Below, piece after piece: positions 48,010 through 60,904 of a DNA stretch of 64,000 nt. The notes beneath the pieces were generated by a model. That model did no database searches. It was not told where the DNA came from and saw only the letters and a list, made by a program, of their open reading frames with translations. This stretch comes from Crotalaria pallida (taxonomy: Eukaryota; Streptophyta; Magnoliopsida; Fabales; Fabaceae): positions 82,851,001 to 82,915,000 of the forward strand of contig CM075656.1 in NCBI GenBank assembly GCA_037953625.1. The letters are read 5' to 3'. Within the stretch, counting starts at the first letter, position 1. Every line of letters starts with the position of its first letter. A program made the position numbers and the translations under genes.

Positions 48010-50761
48010 TAAATGATAAAACATAATTGACAACAGTTGCATTAACAACCTTCTTGACAATATAAAAGTTTATCTTACAAGAAGGATTTCTTATTTTCCC
48101 TGTAAGATATTTTGTAAAAAGTCTCTATGCTTTCTCGTGAGAACTTTTTATTCGACAAAATTCACATATGTTTGAATGAATACAAAACAAAAGGAGAAAT
48201 TAAGTAATTGCAATAAGTGATGGGATGAGATTAAACCAGCAACTGTTTCTCGTACCTGAAAGGCGGACACTATGTCATAAGTATTTCCCTGAAAATGACC
48301 AGGCTGGAAAAAAGATGAAAAAAGAAAACTGGATCAGAAACACATTCTAAAAAAAAACTTAGAACATTTTCAATAAGGAAACATAAGAGCTACATGAATG
48401 GTACATAGAGCTTACAGTTATCGCAGAAATACATGAACTACATAATTAGAAGCCAAAGCTAGAAATCCTCATACCTTTATAGTCCCACCATAAATCATAA
48501 TACTGGGTCTGTTGAGCCGGCCCATTGCCATGATTGTACCTGGCATCTGTTAAACATGAGATATATGACCCGATCACAATAAAATTTGAAAAAAAAATAT
48601 CCTGACATCTCCTTGTATTAGACTTAATTACACTCAGCAGTAAGCAACCTGCTTAGTTTCAGAAACTACAGTACAGTGATTTCGTGATATTTTATAGTAT
48701 TATCAAAACACTTAACCCTTAACCCTTGAGATATACTCCTATGTTATTAGACTGATCTATTATCTCTTTAAGTTTATAATGGCATCACACTAAAACCCGT
48801 ATACCAATGTTCTAAATTGCAGCCAAAACACAACAATTACAACCTACTTCTAAATTGAGATCAGCAACCACAGTCCACAAATGTGGTCCCAATATTGCGG
48901 CTTGGATAGTTTCCACCCAACCACACACACAGGCATCACCACCGCAATTTTATTATAGTAAACACAGCATAACAGCAACCATGATGTAGAACTGTGATAT
49001 GCAGCTTTGGCACTTTACATTTTCTAAAAAAATCACTTTTAGTCAAAATCACTTACCTAAAATTTGACACCTTTTTTAAAGCTTAAACAAAGGAGCTGAT
49101 ATTTTCCAAAAAGAGAGTAACCAGTGCAGATAAAAAGAAAACTACTTGACATAATTTTCTCACCCTCAGCTCTTACCACTAGAAATAACATTTCTGCATT
49201 GAAAAACAAAAGATTTACTCCCTTCGGTCTTCAATACAAGTCAATTTTTTAGACAAAAGTCACTTAAATTAAGTAAGTTAGTTAATATTGAGATTGATAT
49301 TGAAATTTACAACATTTAGTATACTTTTACAAAATTATACCAATAATTATTGTTGGCACACTAAGTGTTAGAGTAAATGGGGGTATTTGCGAAGAAAAAG
49401 AATACTCCCTCCTTTTTTTGAATATTTTTTGTATTATTTATAAGACTTCTTGTAATTTTCAATTTTCAATGATATTTAATTATTTTTTCCATAAACACTT
49501 TTGTTTACCCAACACTTTTTAGAATCCAAATAATAATGATATAAGTAGTTTTAAAAAAGTACTATATCAAATATTGATCATTCTAATGTTATTAACTACT
49601 CCCTCCGTTTTATACGTAGTATTTATAGAGTTTGTCTCATGTTTCATATGTATTGTTTTTTTTTTTTTTACAAAACTCAATACATAATTAATGTTATTTT
49701 TCCCAACATACCCTTATTTATCACACTCTTTTTTAATTTCCAATATCTTTCTCTCTCTTTAATGTAGCTTTCTAAAAGTTAGCTTTCAAAAGCTATAAGC
49801 TTCCTTTTTGAAAGCTATAAGCTTCTTTTATTTTTTGTTCACCAAACAGTTCTAGTAGCTTATTTACCAAATCAATAAGCTAAAAGCTACTAGATAAGCT
49901 ATAAGCTTGTCATACCAAACACACTCGTTACGATGTTTTGGAGATTTCACAAGGATTAAGAAATGAGTAAACGATGTAAGAATTTGGTATAATTTGACTA
50001 AATTATACCATTTAATAAAAGAAGTGAGTAATAATAAATGTATGAAGATTATATTGAATACAGATGAAGAAATGAGTAATGAAAAAGTAAATGTAATAAA
50101 TAAGGGTATATTTGTAAAAAAAACTAAATGAGTCTTTTATTTTTAAAAAGATCATGGCTTATGAGAAAAAAAATCTCAAAAGCTCATGACACGTGGGAGG
50201 GAGTATCAACAAAGCAGAGGGAGAGAGGGAAATTACGTTTTTGTCACAACCAGGAATGGAGATGTTACCATCATACCAGTGAGCACTCATAACAGTCTCA
50301 ATACTATCAGCAATGAGGTCACGTGACTGCAAGCTAAAGCGCATGCCGCTGGTCCCTTGCGAGATGGCGTCACTAACCCCAACGGTGTTAAACCGGAAGG
50401 CCACCATACCAGCTTCCTTAACACCTTCTTTAACGGCTTCGGAGAGTTGGAGCAGATGCATGTTGCAAGTGTTTCCCTCGTACCAGACGGGGGAGATGCC
50501 GATTTGGGGCTTGGACATGTCGGAGTCGGAGAGGCCGACGCCGTAGAGGACTGCCTGGGATCCGCCGCGGGATTTGGGTTCGGTGATGAGGGAGCTGTAT
50601 TTGTTGAGCTTGTGGAGGGAGGGTTGAGGTGGCGGGGATGATGATGAGGAAGGGGAGTCGGTGGTGGCGGCGGCGGCGGCGGCTTTGAGAGTGAGGGAGG
50701 TGAGGGAAGGAGTGGTGGTGGTGGGGAAGAGAGAGAAGGGTGAGAAGAGAGTGGAGTGCAT
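43125..50761 (-). CDS. DHAD: Dihydroxy-acid dehydratase, chloroplastic (14 exons)
   Basis: Makes 2-oxo acids from 2,3-dihydroxy acids in valine, leucine and isoleucine synthesis (EC 4.2.1.9, IlvD/Edd family) in plastids. Exons: 50237-50761, 48475-48546, 48256-48303, 47818-47972, 47544-47738, 47354-47465, 46969-47038, 46821-46879, 46591-46714, 46418-46488, 45168-45269, 44774-44854, 43859-44017, 43125-43175. They total 1824 bases in one consistent frame, giving 607 residues. Residues 1-50 are Ser/Thr/Ala-rich, a transit peptide. Iron-sulphur cysteines are probably Cys99 (NTCNMH), Cys172 (PGCDKN) and Cys244 (GACGGMYTANTM). ALGGSTNAVLH and GGPGMPEMLTPTSAIMG are family hallmarks. All splice sites are GT-AG except intron 10, which appears to be GC-AG. 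The gene looks intact. Confidence 0.96.
48547..50236 (-). other. Intron 1 of the dehydratase gene, with MITE remains
   Basis: A 1690-base intron. ACTCCCTCC-type termini at about 49425 and 49605, and GACAAGCTTATAGCTT-type palindromic sequence at about 49765-49925, indicate small inserted elements (Stowaway-like and hAT-like MITEs). Their exact ends were not resolved. No gene inside. Confidence 0.6.
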
Positions 50762-50967
50762 TGTTTAGAGAGGTTGAAGGCGGGAAGGAAGAGGATGAGA
50801 GAGAGGAAGGATTAGGGAGGGAGGTGTAACCGTTTCCTGTTTCGGATTAGATGAGGGAAAGGGGTCGTTTATTCTATGGCTTTTGCAAGGGAAATGGACT
50901 GTCTTAAGATAATGTTAATTATTCTCGAGTTTATTCAAAAAAATCCATATTTTTCACGTGCAACATT
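50762..50967 (-). promoter_or_regulatory. Upstream region of the dehydratase gene
   Basis: A purine-rich leader on the plus strand (pyrimidine-rich on the coding strand) lies at 50762-50830. No convincing TATA box was found, which is common for plastid-enzyme housekeeping genes. A SINE begins about 205 bases upstream of the ATG. Confidence 0.4.
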
Positions 50968-50981
50968 TGAGGGCACTTTTT

Positions 50982-51153
50982 TTTTTTTTGGTTTGCACCC
51001 TGGTATTCGCCCCACTGGGCCGACTAATCCAGTTCGAGGAGGTCCCGGGGTTAAGATTTTATTCCTCTCCCAACGTTGTTGCGGGGGATCGAACCGTGGT
51101 CCGCCCTACCAAGTGCAGCCTCTGGCACCACTGCACCAACAGCTCGTTGGTTT
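50982..51153 (-). mobile_element. tRNA-derived SINE
   Basis: On the minus strand the element carries TGGTGCAGTGGT (51127-51138, A-box like) and GGTTCGATCCC (51085-51095, B box) of an RNA polymerase III promoter. It ends in an A-run (the T-run at 50977-50989). TGAGGGCACTTTTT (50968-50981) and TGAAGGCACTTTTT (51154-51167) form a 14-base target duplication with one mismatch. It sits just upstream of the dehydratase promoter. Confidence 0.88.
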
Positions 51154-51167
51154 TGAAGGCACTTTTT

Positions 51168-53828
51168 AAGTCATCCATAAAAAGCAATATTACATTAAAA
51201 ACATACATATAAAACTTATCAATTTATTTATTGAATACACCATTTCTCAATAACATTTTACTTCTTTTGGTATTTTAAAAGAGTGTCCTTAAGGCACTCA
51301 TCGGCATTTTCCATAAAACAATAGTAATACTCTCACAACTTTTTTCTAGGGGTAGGAAGAAAAGAGATAAAAAAAAATAAAAATCATTCTTATTTTATTA
51401 ATTATAAACATTAGTTAGCATTTTGTTTTTGTCTTTTTTATAAGTATTTATTCAAATTTTTAATAATATTAATTACATATTTTTCATAAATATTTTTATT
51501 TACTTAAAATTTTTTAAAGTCTCACTGATAATTAAAAATTATTTTTTATCAAATCTAAAGTCTTTAACAATATTAAGTAACTTTCTTAATACTCGTGGAA
51601 AAAACAATTTAAGTACTTATATTTAGAAATAGAGAGAATAAAAATAATTGATGGTGTGATAGTGATGTAAAATAAAAAATATATATAAACTGTAAATGAA
51701 AGTGTAAAAGAAAAATTTATAAAAAAATATAAGAAATATTATGGAAGCATGGTGTTTCGGAAAGTAAGATGTTCATGCTTACATATTTAAATTGGCTAAG
51801 ATATTGACTCGGCTTTATCAAAGCTTAAATACCTAACTAAGTTTGAGTGTGAAGTTAGTTATTCAATTGATATAAGTTCAAGCTTTATATGTTTGACATT
51901 AAAAACTCATAAATAGATCATAGATCATGCATATGCATTACTAAAAAAATGATGTGTTCAATAGATTAAGAGTCAATTTTATATTTTTTAATGTTGATTT
52001 TTCATTTTATAAGTTTTTTAAATATCATCCTCAAGGCAATAACGAGGGGGTGGAAAGGTTGGGGCACATATTAATATATTCAAAATCCCTGAACTTTAAT
52101 GGGCTTAAAAACTAATTTTGAAAACTTTTTTTGGGTATGGATTGAAACTGCGATATTTGAATGATTTAGGAATATGAAATTATGTTTTAGTTCCAATTTC
52201 ATGCCTTCTTCTTAATAAAAATAATAATAATTTAGGAGAAATTCCATGATAGAAAAACTTAGTCGAGCTTTTGATAAATTATACAAACCAAATTCGAGTC
52301 TCAATATTTTTAAATAACTCAAAATCAAGTTTTAATTTTGGCTCGTTTAAATAAACAAGTCAACTTTCAACTTTATTTATCTTTCTTCTAATCTATACTA
52401 TGCAATAAATAAATTTTGAAAAGTAAGTTTATAAGATAAAATATATACATCATATTTTTAATGTGTCAAGAAATGGTGTTTAATTTTTCAACGTAATTTT
52501 ATTTTTTTATACTTATTTATCCTATATATTAAGCTAATGTAATTAAAACTTTGCCGAATCTTTATAATATGGATCAACTTATTATGCACAAGTACACATG
52601 TTAGAAAAATACTATTATTATTGAAATAGCTAGGAATAGGGAACGAAATTAGTTTTGGGTTTATTTAAATTTTTATCCCTAAACTTATGTGCTTTTTTTA
52701 AATTAGTTTTTGAATTTTTTTTATATGTTTTAGGTCACGGAAGTGTGCTCAAATATACCACGTCACTTTCACCAAATTGACAGGTGACGTGCCACGTGGT
52801 GTTACATAGATTTTTTTAAATAAAAAAAATTGAACTTACTAAAAATAATAAAAAATTGTATTTTTTTAAAACAAAATTGACCTTTTTACTTATTTTTAAA
52901 AGAATTTTTTTTTAATTAAAAAACATGCGATGCTACATGATATTACATAGCACGTTATTTGTCGATGTGACATGTTTTCGACCTAATTATCATCTAAATG
53001 ACGAAATGATCATTTCCAAATATTTTAATAAAATTCAAAAATCTAAAACATGAAAAAAAAAAGTTCGAAGATCCATTAAAAAAACACCTAAGTTCAAATG
53101 AATAAAAACTCAAAGAAGCCTCAGTTTTATTAAAAAGAAATACTCCTACCAAGTTTGTTATAAGTTTCATTTAAGCAGTAGTCTTTGTCAAATAGTGACA
53201 CCAATAACACCATCAATTATGTCGTCGAAATATAATACCTAATTAACAATGTTATGGAGACTTTGGCTTCATAACACATTTAGGTGCCTGTCAATCACAT
53301 TTTATGCTTACGTTGCTTTATAACAGTATTATACATACATTGACACTTGACATGTTTTTATCTGTTGAAAGGCTAATAATTATTTTTTATGTCCAGCCGG
53401 CAGATTTTAATAGGATTGTTTGGCTGAATTATGATATTAAACTTAATCATAGTTTGGTTTTGTTTAGGATTTCTTAAATGCTAGTAACTTAGCTCTTGAA
53501 TATTCAGGCCTTCTACTATGGCTTGTAGCAATGACTCAAAGCCTAGTCCCATAAAACAGAAATAGTTGATACCAAATCTGATGAGTGTAAGGCTTCAATG
53601 CACCAAAGTTTCATTTGGTGCACCGTGCATCCTTTCATAATAACTGAGAACAGCCGGTTGGAAATTAAGAATGCCAAAAAGTGAAATTGCAAAAAGGCCC
53701 TTGTCCCCTTAAGTTAGTATTCAGGGCAATTAATTGCAAAAAAAGGTCATTGTCCCCTTTTATCAGCAATTAATTGTTTATGGCCCTTGTCCCCACATGA
53801 AGAAGACGTTGTGTGTATTAGCTGTATT
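51168..53828. other. AT-rich intergenic region with decayed inverted-repeat element
   Basis: No gene. At about 52650-53130 the ends TTTTTATCCCTAAACTTATG and its imperfect complement suggest a MULE-like MITE that includes CACGTCAC / GTGACGTG motifs. Around 53680-53800 the motif AAAGGCCCTTGTCCCC recurs three times. Target duplications were not found for either. Confidence 0.4.
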
Positions 53829-54465
53829 TGTAGTGTCCTTGAACACTATATGTCCTTAACCCTCTGAGCCCTCAAGATTATGGTAATCAGGAGTTCAAGA
53901 GAAGATCAAGTATCTATGTATGACCTTATGGTTTTTCTGCAGTTCCAGTTGGGAAAAGCAGGGTTTCCCCCGTCAACAAGTGTGTGCAGAGTGTCAACTT
54001 AGGGATGAGAGTACGTACCTGAAACCCTAGCTGTTGTGAGCTATTTATAGGGTTTGGAGGAAGCTGATATGGGCCGTATGGGCCTGGTATCAGAGTTGAG
54101 CTGAGGCAGGATTCTGTGAGATAATACCGGAGGTTTATTCTCTTAGAATTAGGTTAGGATCAGCTCAAGATCTCATGTCTAGGCTGTTAGCGAGAATCTA
54201 GGAGAGATATGCGGAAGGGATAAGAAGCCTAAATGAGACTGAGTCTATCCCCAAGCTGACGGTATGTCTTGGCCCTAGAGTTCCAAGCCTGATGAGTGGA
54301 AGACCATTTGTAAGGCTCGGCCCCATCAAGCCCGAGCCTGGTCCTTTTGTATGCTCGGAGCCAATGAGTCCGAGCTAGGGACATTTAAGCTTGCTAAGCC
54401 GAGGGAAATACCTTTAGAGAACCCTTATATACGACTTAATCACTATACGGTCGGCAGACCCTACA
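53829..54465 (-). repeat. 3' LTR of the Tat element
   Basis: 637 bases, TGTAGGGTCTGCCG to GACACTACA on the minus strand, so the ends are the perfect short inverted repeat TGTAG/CTACA. It is flanked on the outer side by GTATT. Confidence 0.85.
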
Positions 54466-54480
54466 AGCCCCCCAGCTCGT
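54466..54480 (-). other. Polypurine tract of the Tat element
   Basis: On the minus strand ACGAGCTGGGGGGCT lies directly upstream of the 3' LTR start; the G6 run is the likely primer for plus-strand synthesis. Confidence 0.65.
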
Positions 54481-55048
54481 AAGACTTTATAAAGTCTGTG
54501 ACGAGGTAGCATGTGTTTAGGGTTGAACCTTCTGGATATTAGCCAGACGCGTGGCCACTGTTCGAGGTGACGTTTTGGGTTCCCTAGGTACGGCGCGTTC
54601 TCTTGAAAGTTGTGCCAAATTATTGGAATTTTTGAATTTTGAAATTACCTGTTAAAGGCGCCACGTCTCGCCCAACGAGTGGTTGCATGGGTCGATGGGC
54701 TTTCGGCCCAAATACATCATACAGATGGAAACTGTACGGTTTCCTTCATTAGTTCAAAACTCAACCTCTCACTATCCTTTATTCATTTCTTACTCCCGAA
54801 TCTTCTCAGTGAATCCCATCATTCTCTCTTAAATCTCCTTCCCACAATCTTTGCCTTCGAATCGGGAACCTTCTCTCATCATCCTCTGTAGCAACTGAAG
54901 GCAGGTAAATTCCTCTACTCTTCCTGTTTCATTCTTACGATTTCGTCTTTTTGCAAAGGGGGTTCTGGGTTTTGCAGGGATTTTTTGGGTTGCGTTTCTG
55001 GGTTTTTGTTTAGGGCAGGTAGCGTTTAGGATTCCTTATCTGTAAACG

Positions 55049-57668
55049 ATGAGAGGATGGAGAGGTTTGAGGAATGTTTATCATGAAATCTGTAGGAGAT
55101 TAGGGGAAGAACCTTCTAGTGATAGTGATTTGGGGTCTTCAAGTTCTTCTGAGTTTTCTGGTAATGAGGGAGATTCTGTGTTTTCTGGGAATGAGGGAGA
55201 TTTTGAAATTGATGATTCTATACCCACTTCTACTCCCCCCATAAATCAGGGATTCACTGAGTTAAAACCGTTGACTGTAGAATACCCCTCGAATTCTGCA
55301 GATGAGAGTAAGTGGTTGGTAGCTTATAGATTTGCCGAACGTCGAGCCCAGGTTAGGCTCAGTCCTGACCGTGATACCGAGGAAGAAATTTTAGGAAGCT
55401 CAACTAGAGAGGTGGGAAAAAGTCCAGGGCTCGGCCTTAAATTTAAAACGAAAACGCGTGCTGTAAAAAATCCTAACGCCGAGCCTTTTACTTTTTCCCC
55501 AGATATGGTGGAACGCAGGTGCGTGACCAATCCTGAAGAATATCCTCTGCCGCCTAATCATGCGCAGTACGATGCTGTTTTTGATCGGGAAGTACTAGGG
55601 ACGAGACCTTCATTGTTAACAACAAATAGTCTTAATCATCTCCGGTCGATATTGACACCTCCGAGAGCCGATGGAAATACCTCAGATTTCGTATTAAGAC
55701 CTTTGGGAATCGACGATCGGATTTGCTTCGAAGTGCCGGAAAATCGTCAATATTTTTACTTCTATGAAGAAGTAGTAACTAAAGTCGGTATCCGCTTGCC
55801 CTTCTCCACCTTCGAGGTCGAAGTCCTCACTCATTTAGGAATAGCCCCAAGCCAATTGCATCCAAGTGGGTGGGCTTTCGTCCGAGCCTTTCAACAATTC
55901 TGCGATGTTGAAAACTTGGTCGCGACGGTACGGTCCTTCTTTTGGTTATATGCTCCCCAAGTAAATAGGTTTGGTGTTTCCAAGGGTCTTTAGGTGTCCC
56001 TAAAGGCTCGGAGGGGACATGCCCTTTTCGCCAAGGTGACAGACTCTTGGAAATCTTTCAAACCTCTCTTCTTCCAATACGAGTATACTGGGGCCGAAGT
56101 ATGTTGGTTCATGGAACAGGTTGAAGAAGATGGAGTGATGAAGGTCGTGCCTCGGTTTCCATTGGGTTGGACGACTAACATTTATAACCGAGGATCCTCC
56201 TTGTATCAATTCGACTATAAGACGGATTTAACAAAAACCGAAAGGCGATTATGCGACCACGTTTGGGAATATCTTCAAGCAAATGGTCAAATTGATTCCA
56301 AACGAATTCTGCTGAAAGATACGCGAGACGAAGTGAAGGCGGAGCTGGGTACTACAAAAATACTTTTTTTTACTGGCGTGTTAATCCATTTTTCTTGCAG
56401 AAGCAATGGGGAAGAAAGCAACCAAATCCAAGAAGAGTGAAGCTCGGGCAGCTAGAGTGTCACAGCTAGCAGTACTCAAAGAGTCTGCGTCCGGTTCTCC
56501 AATCAAGGGTCAATCTTCTGAGCCGACCCATCCTGAAAGCCCGACCGTTATCCCCAATACCACCCCCACTGTAAGGGTTACTGGTGTTGAACAGGTGACC
56601 AAAAAGGGCCGCGTTGTCGACGCGGTGAATATTGAAGTAGAAGCTCATTCATCTCCCCAAGACGTTCCCGAGCGCCCCCTCAAGAGGACTCGGCTGGATA
56701 AAGGAAAAGGTCTCGCTGGAGATTGGTTCAATTTGAGCAAGTCCAACAAAGGGATTGAAATTCCCGAGGGTAAGGAAGATGCAGCTGCCAAGACGGTGTG
56801 GGGTAGGAAGATGTCCGACTCATTCATTGCCACCGTCTTCCCTCCTGAAAATGCTGAAGTAATCGAGTCTTGGACCCCTGGGAATTGGGAAAATAATTGT
56901 AAAGCATTGGTGAAAAGCTTCTTACGGGGTGCGAGCATTTTCCATCACCTTGGTCATCATGGTGATGACGCTTATGCTGGATTGGCTCCCGAGGAAAAGA
57001 AGAAAAGATATGAAGCCAACGAGCGGGAAGATTACTTGGAAATTCAGGTCCAAGGTCTGAATAAAAGGATACAAGAAATGGCAGCTGAAAACGAGAGGCT
57101 TCAAAAGACTGCACAAGATTCAGAGGGGGCCAAAGTTCGGGCTGAGAAAACACTTCAGGCTGCCGAGGCACAGATAAAGAGGTCGGAAGAAATCCAGAAA
57201 AAGGCTGAGGAGGATGCTGCTGCTCTTCTGGTGGCTACGGAGAAAGCTCGTACGGCCGAGCAAGCTGCTGCAGTGGCTCAGGAGCAACATGAGTATGCTA
57301 AGGACGAGATACTCAGGCTCCGAGCTTCCTTGGAGAAGATGAGCGCGAAAGCGCTCAAGCATAAGAAAGCAGCTAAGGAGAATCTGTTCAATTGGGACCA
57401 TGCAATTGAAGATTCTTTCTACAATACTGCCGAGCAACTCCGTGTTCTGAATCCCGGGCTCGTGACCAAGGGCGCTGACCCTAATTTTGCTGTGAAAAAA
57501 GGTCAAATTGTCGGCCCGAGTGGAGTTCCCATAGATCTGAACAACTCCGACCTTCCTGACCATTTGGCCGAAGATTCCGAAGGGGAAGGAACCGAGGATG
57601 CCGAAGGTGAAGAAGAAGAAGAAGACACATTCAATGCTGACAGCATTGTATTGTCCGATTTAGAATAG
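55049..57668 (+). pseudogene. Antisense extra gene of the Tat element (putative gypsy-type transposon protein), with one stop
   Basis: Plus-strand gene opposite in direction to gag-pol. Exon 1 starts at ATG 55049. Its domain holds VGIRLPFSTFEVEVLTHLG and APSQLHPSGWAFVRAFQQFC, the signature of the 'putative gypsy type transposon' family (Pfam PF04195). A 52-base intron fits at 56349-56400 (GTACTA to TTGCAG) and restores one frame into a Lys-rich segment (MGKKATKSKK at 56406). A long Glu/Ala/Lys coiled coil (about 57010-57380) follows, then an acidic tail (about 57560-57640). A TAG at 55991-55993 interrupts exon 1; family members suggest Trp there, so one G-to-A change. Function unknown. Confidence 0.8.
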
Positions 57669-58217
57669 TTTGATCATTCTCTTTTTTTTTTTTTTGCTTT
57701 TCTTTTTCATTTTGTGATCGCCCCAGCAGTGGGTTTTTGTAACCGCCCCAGTAGTGGGTTTGAACTTTTTCTATGCTTCTTTGCTCGAAATATTATGAAC
57801 GTTTATAGTATTCGCAGTCGAATGTTTGCTTCTTTTTATACTTTGTGTCAAGAATTCAAGTGTCAAGACCTCGGAACTCCAGCGCTTTAGCCGAGGTGGG
57901 TTCCTCTATCCGCGATGTAAAATGATTTTAATAAACCATGTTTGAATCGGGAGTCTCAGTAGAATACTTGACGAGTTATAAGCTCTTGTTTGAGCTATTT
58001 ATAATCGTTCGCGTCATACACGGTGGCTAATCGAATATGAGGAAAAGTACGTAATACAATGAATCCAATAACAGTCTTTTTATTAATCAGAAGCATAAAG
58101 TACAATGGGCTCGGAGTTCCACCGAGCGTACACCATCATTAAACAGTAATAAACAAATCTAACAATTCTAAAAAGAATAAATAAAGCATGAAATTATGAA
58201 ACTATGGAAGAAAGATT
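57669..58217. other. Convergent region between the antisense gene and integrase
   Basis: The plus-strand antisense gene and minus-strand pol end on either side of this 550-base stretch. CGCCCCAGYAGTGGGTTT is repeated in tandem at about 57719-57760. No frame of note. Confidence 0.6.
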
Positions 58218-59306
58218 CTAACTGTAATATCCTTTGAGCTTCGCCGCATTCCATGAATTGTTGATAGAAGCTCCCGAGAGAGTTTCAAGTTTATAGGCTC
58301 CCGTCCCACTTTTGAAGGTGACTCGGTATGGTCCTTCCCAGTTTTGGGCCAGTTTTCCATCCTTAGCATTCTTAAGACCAATATCGGCCCTTCTTAGGAC
58401 AAGGTCACCCACCTCGAACTCTCTGGGGTTAACCGAGCGATTATATTCCTTCGCCTGCATCCTTTTAGCGTGCTTTTCTCGTTCGGCGGCCAAATCTCTT
58501 ACCTCCTTCGACAAAACAAGATCCTCGCAGAGCAAAGTGTTGTTGATGGGGTTTGGCTGCTGCATAGCTCGGAAAGAAGGGATAATTTTCTCAATGGGGA
58601 TGACTGCGTCGCAGCCATAAGTGAGCCGATAGGGCGTTTCTCCTGTTGAAGTTTGGATGGTGGTGCGATACGACCAAAGTACCTCGTGCAAGTTTTCCAC
58701 CCAATTTCCTTTTGCTCCTTCAAGTCTCCTCTTGATTCCCTGAATGATGGACCTGTTCACTGATTCCACCTGACCGTTGGTTTGAGGGTGTTCCACCAAG
58801 GAGGAGTAGTGTTTAACCCCCAATGCACTGACCAAATCTTGGAACGCCCTTGCTGCAAACTGGGTTCCGTTGTCGGTCACCAATATATGTGGCACCCCGA
58901 ATCGAGCCACAACTTGCCTTTCAAAAAACTTTTGCACCTTTGCCGAGGATATGGTTGCCAAAGGCTCGGCCTCAACCCACTTTGTAAAATAGTCTATGGC
59001 CACGATCACCCACTTCAACTGTCCTGGTGCGGTTGGGAACTGCCCAATCAAATCCATTCCCCATTGGTAAAAGGGATAGGGAGATGAAAGAGAATGAAGT
59101 TCCTCGGCTGGTTTTTGATAAACGTCACTGTGAAATTGGCATTTATCACACCTTTTCACGTGGTCTATCGCATCTTGTTGAAGGGTAGGCCAGTAGTACC
59201 CTACCCTTAGGACTTTTCTAGCCAGTGACTTCCCTCCAATGTGGTGGCTGCCTATTCCTCCATGAACTTCTTCTAGTGCCAGCTTTGCTTCGGCGGGTCG
59301 AGACAC
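58218..59306 (-). pseudogene. Tat integrase
   Basis: It begins with the HHCC zinc-binding domain (GSHHIGG through DKCQ). The DDE core has WGMDLIGQFPTAPGQLKWVI (first Asp), LVTDNGTQF (second) and HPQTNGQVESVNRS (Glu). A GPYRVTFKSGTGAYKL C-terminal module then follows and the frame ends at TAA 58218. A one-base change near 59293 puts it out of frame with the RNase H upstream. Confidence 0.93.
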
Positions 59307-60898
59307 CTGAGCATTGGACCGTTGACCCCTCGGCGAAAGAGTACTCCCTCAGCCAGTGCAAATTGAGATGCCTTCCTGACAAGTTTCCTAGCTTCCACCA
59401 AGTCGGTCGGCAAGGTCCCTTGTTCCAAATAGCTTGCAATTGGGCTAATCCAGCTTGAATCTAGTGATATGGAGAGGACAACGCTAGGTCCATGCACCAT
59501 TTCCTGAATTAAACTCTTGTTGTTTTCAGAGTTTTTTGTTGAGGCGAGTTTGGAAAGAATATCCGCTCGGCTATTGCTTTCCCTCGGTATGTGACAGATT
59601 TCGACTTTCACAAATTCGGATGACAAGAATCTTAATTTTTCCAAGTATTTTTGAAGGATTGGCTCCTTCGCCTGATATTCACCCTTGACCTGTGAAACCA
59701 CCAATTGAGAGTCGCTGAGAATTTTCACCTCTCGGGCTCTCACTTCTTTTGCCATCCTCAATCCTGCCAAAACAGCTTCATACTCCGCCTGATTGTTGGA
59801 TGTTGAAAATCCGAACTTCAAGGAGTATTCAAGGGTGACTCCCTCGGAGTTCTCCAGAATTATTCCTGCTCCTGCTCCCATCTTATTACTCGATCCATCC
59901 ACATAGATGTTCCAATCCGAGTTTGAGCTCGTCAATGGCTCAGTGAACTCGGTAAGGAAATCAGCCAAGGCCTGAGACTTCATCGCCTTTCTCGGTTCGA
60001 AAGTTATTTCAAACTTAGAAAGCTCGATAGCCCAAGTTACCATCCTCCCAGCCAAATCAGGTTTCTGCAATATTTGTCGGATCGGTTGAGCCGTTCTGAC
60101 CGTGATGCGGTGGCTGTGGAAATATTGGCGCAATCGCCTGGCAATTATTACTAAGCAGAAGGCTAATTTCTCCACTTTTTGATATCTGATTTCTGGTCCC
60201 TGGAGAGCTCGACTCACAAAATAAATCGGAGACTCTTTACCTGATTCCTCACGGACCAAAACCGAACTAACCACAGAATCTCCAACCGACAAATAAAGGA
60301 AAAGAGTTTCGCCATGGCTCGGACTAGACAGAATGGGAGGCGATGCCAAATAATTTTTAAGGTCAGTAAAGGCCTTTTCACATTCTTCATCCCATTCAAA
60401 CATCTTCTCCTTCTCTTTCCTCAGCAGCTTGTACCATGGAAGGGCCTTTCTAGCTGACTGAGATAGAAACCTTGAAAGAGCTGCGACCCGACCTGTTAGC
60501 TGCTGAACCCCTTTGATGTTCGAGGGACTTTTCATCTCCAAAATGACTCTGCACTTGTCCGGATTTGCCTCTATTCCACGCTCTGTAAGCATAAACCCGA
60601 GGAATGATCCTGCCGGAACTCCGAATGTGCATTTTTCCGGGTTCAGCCTCATATCAAACTGTCTCACCCTTCCTAAGATTTCTTTCAAGTCTTTTGCATG
60701 ATCTTCCTCTTTTAAACTTTTCGCAATCATATCGTCTATATAAACTTCCATCCTCGGCCCAATCAGAGGACCAAAAACCTTGTTCATCATGCGCTGGTAA
60801 GTTGCCCCAGCGTTTTTCAATCCGAACGGCATAACATTATAGCAGTAAGTAGCGTTTTCTGTGATAAACGAGGTTTTTACCTGGTCCGGGGGATACAT
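59273..60898 (-). pseudogene. Tat reverse transcriptase (C-terminal part) and RNase H regions
   Basis: It opens just after an in-frame TAG (60905-60907) inside reverse transcriptase. The palm continues as TYCYNVMPFGLKNAGATYQR, with EVYIDDMIAKS giving the YIDD catalytic box. Then comes the RT-linked RNase H region (SPIYFVSRALQGPE), and next a second RNase H domain, YVDGSSNKMGAGAGIILENS, NNQAEYEAVLAGL and SDSQLVVSQVKGEY. Two RNase H regions are characteristic of the Tat lineage. The frame is lost near 59293 before integrase. Confidence 0.92.
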
Positions 60899-60904
60899 TG
60901 GGAT

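Noticed and set aside
51085..51138. Possible tRNA gene (A and B boxes)
   Set aside because: No cloverleaf could be drawn; poly(A) tail and target duplication show a SINE.
57120..57563. 147-codon minus-strand frame
   Set aside because: Mirror of the Glu/Lys/Ala-rich coiled-coil codons of the antisense gene; Leu/Ser-rich shadow.
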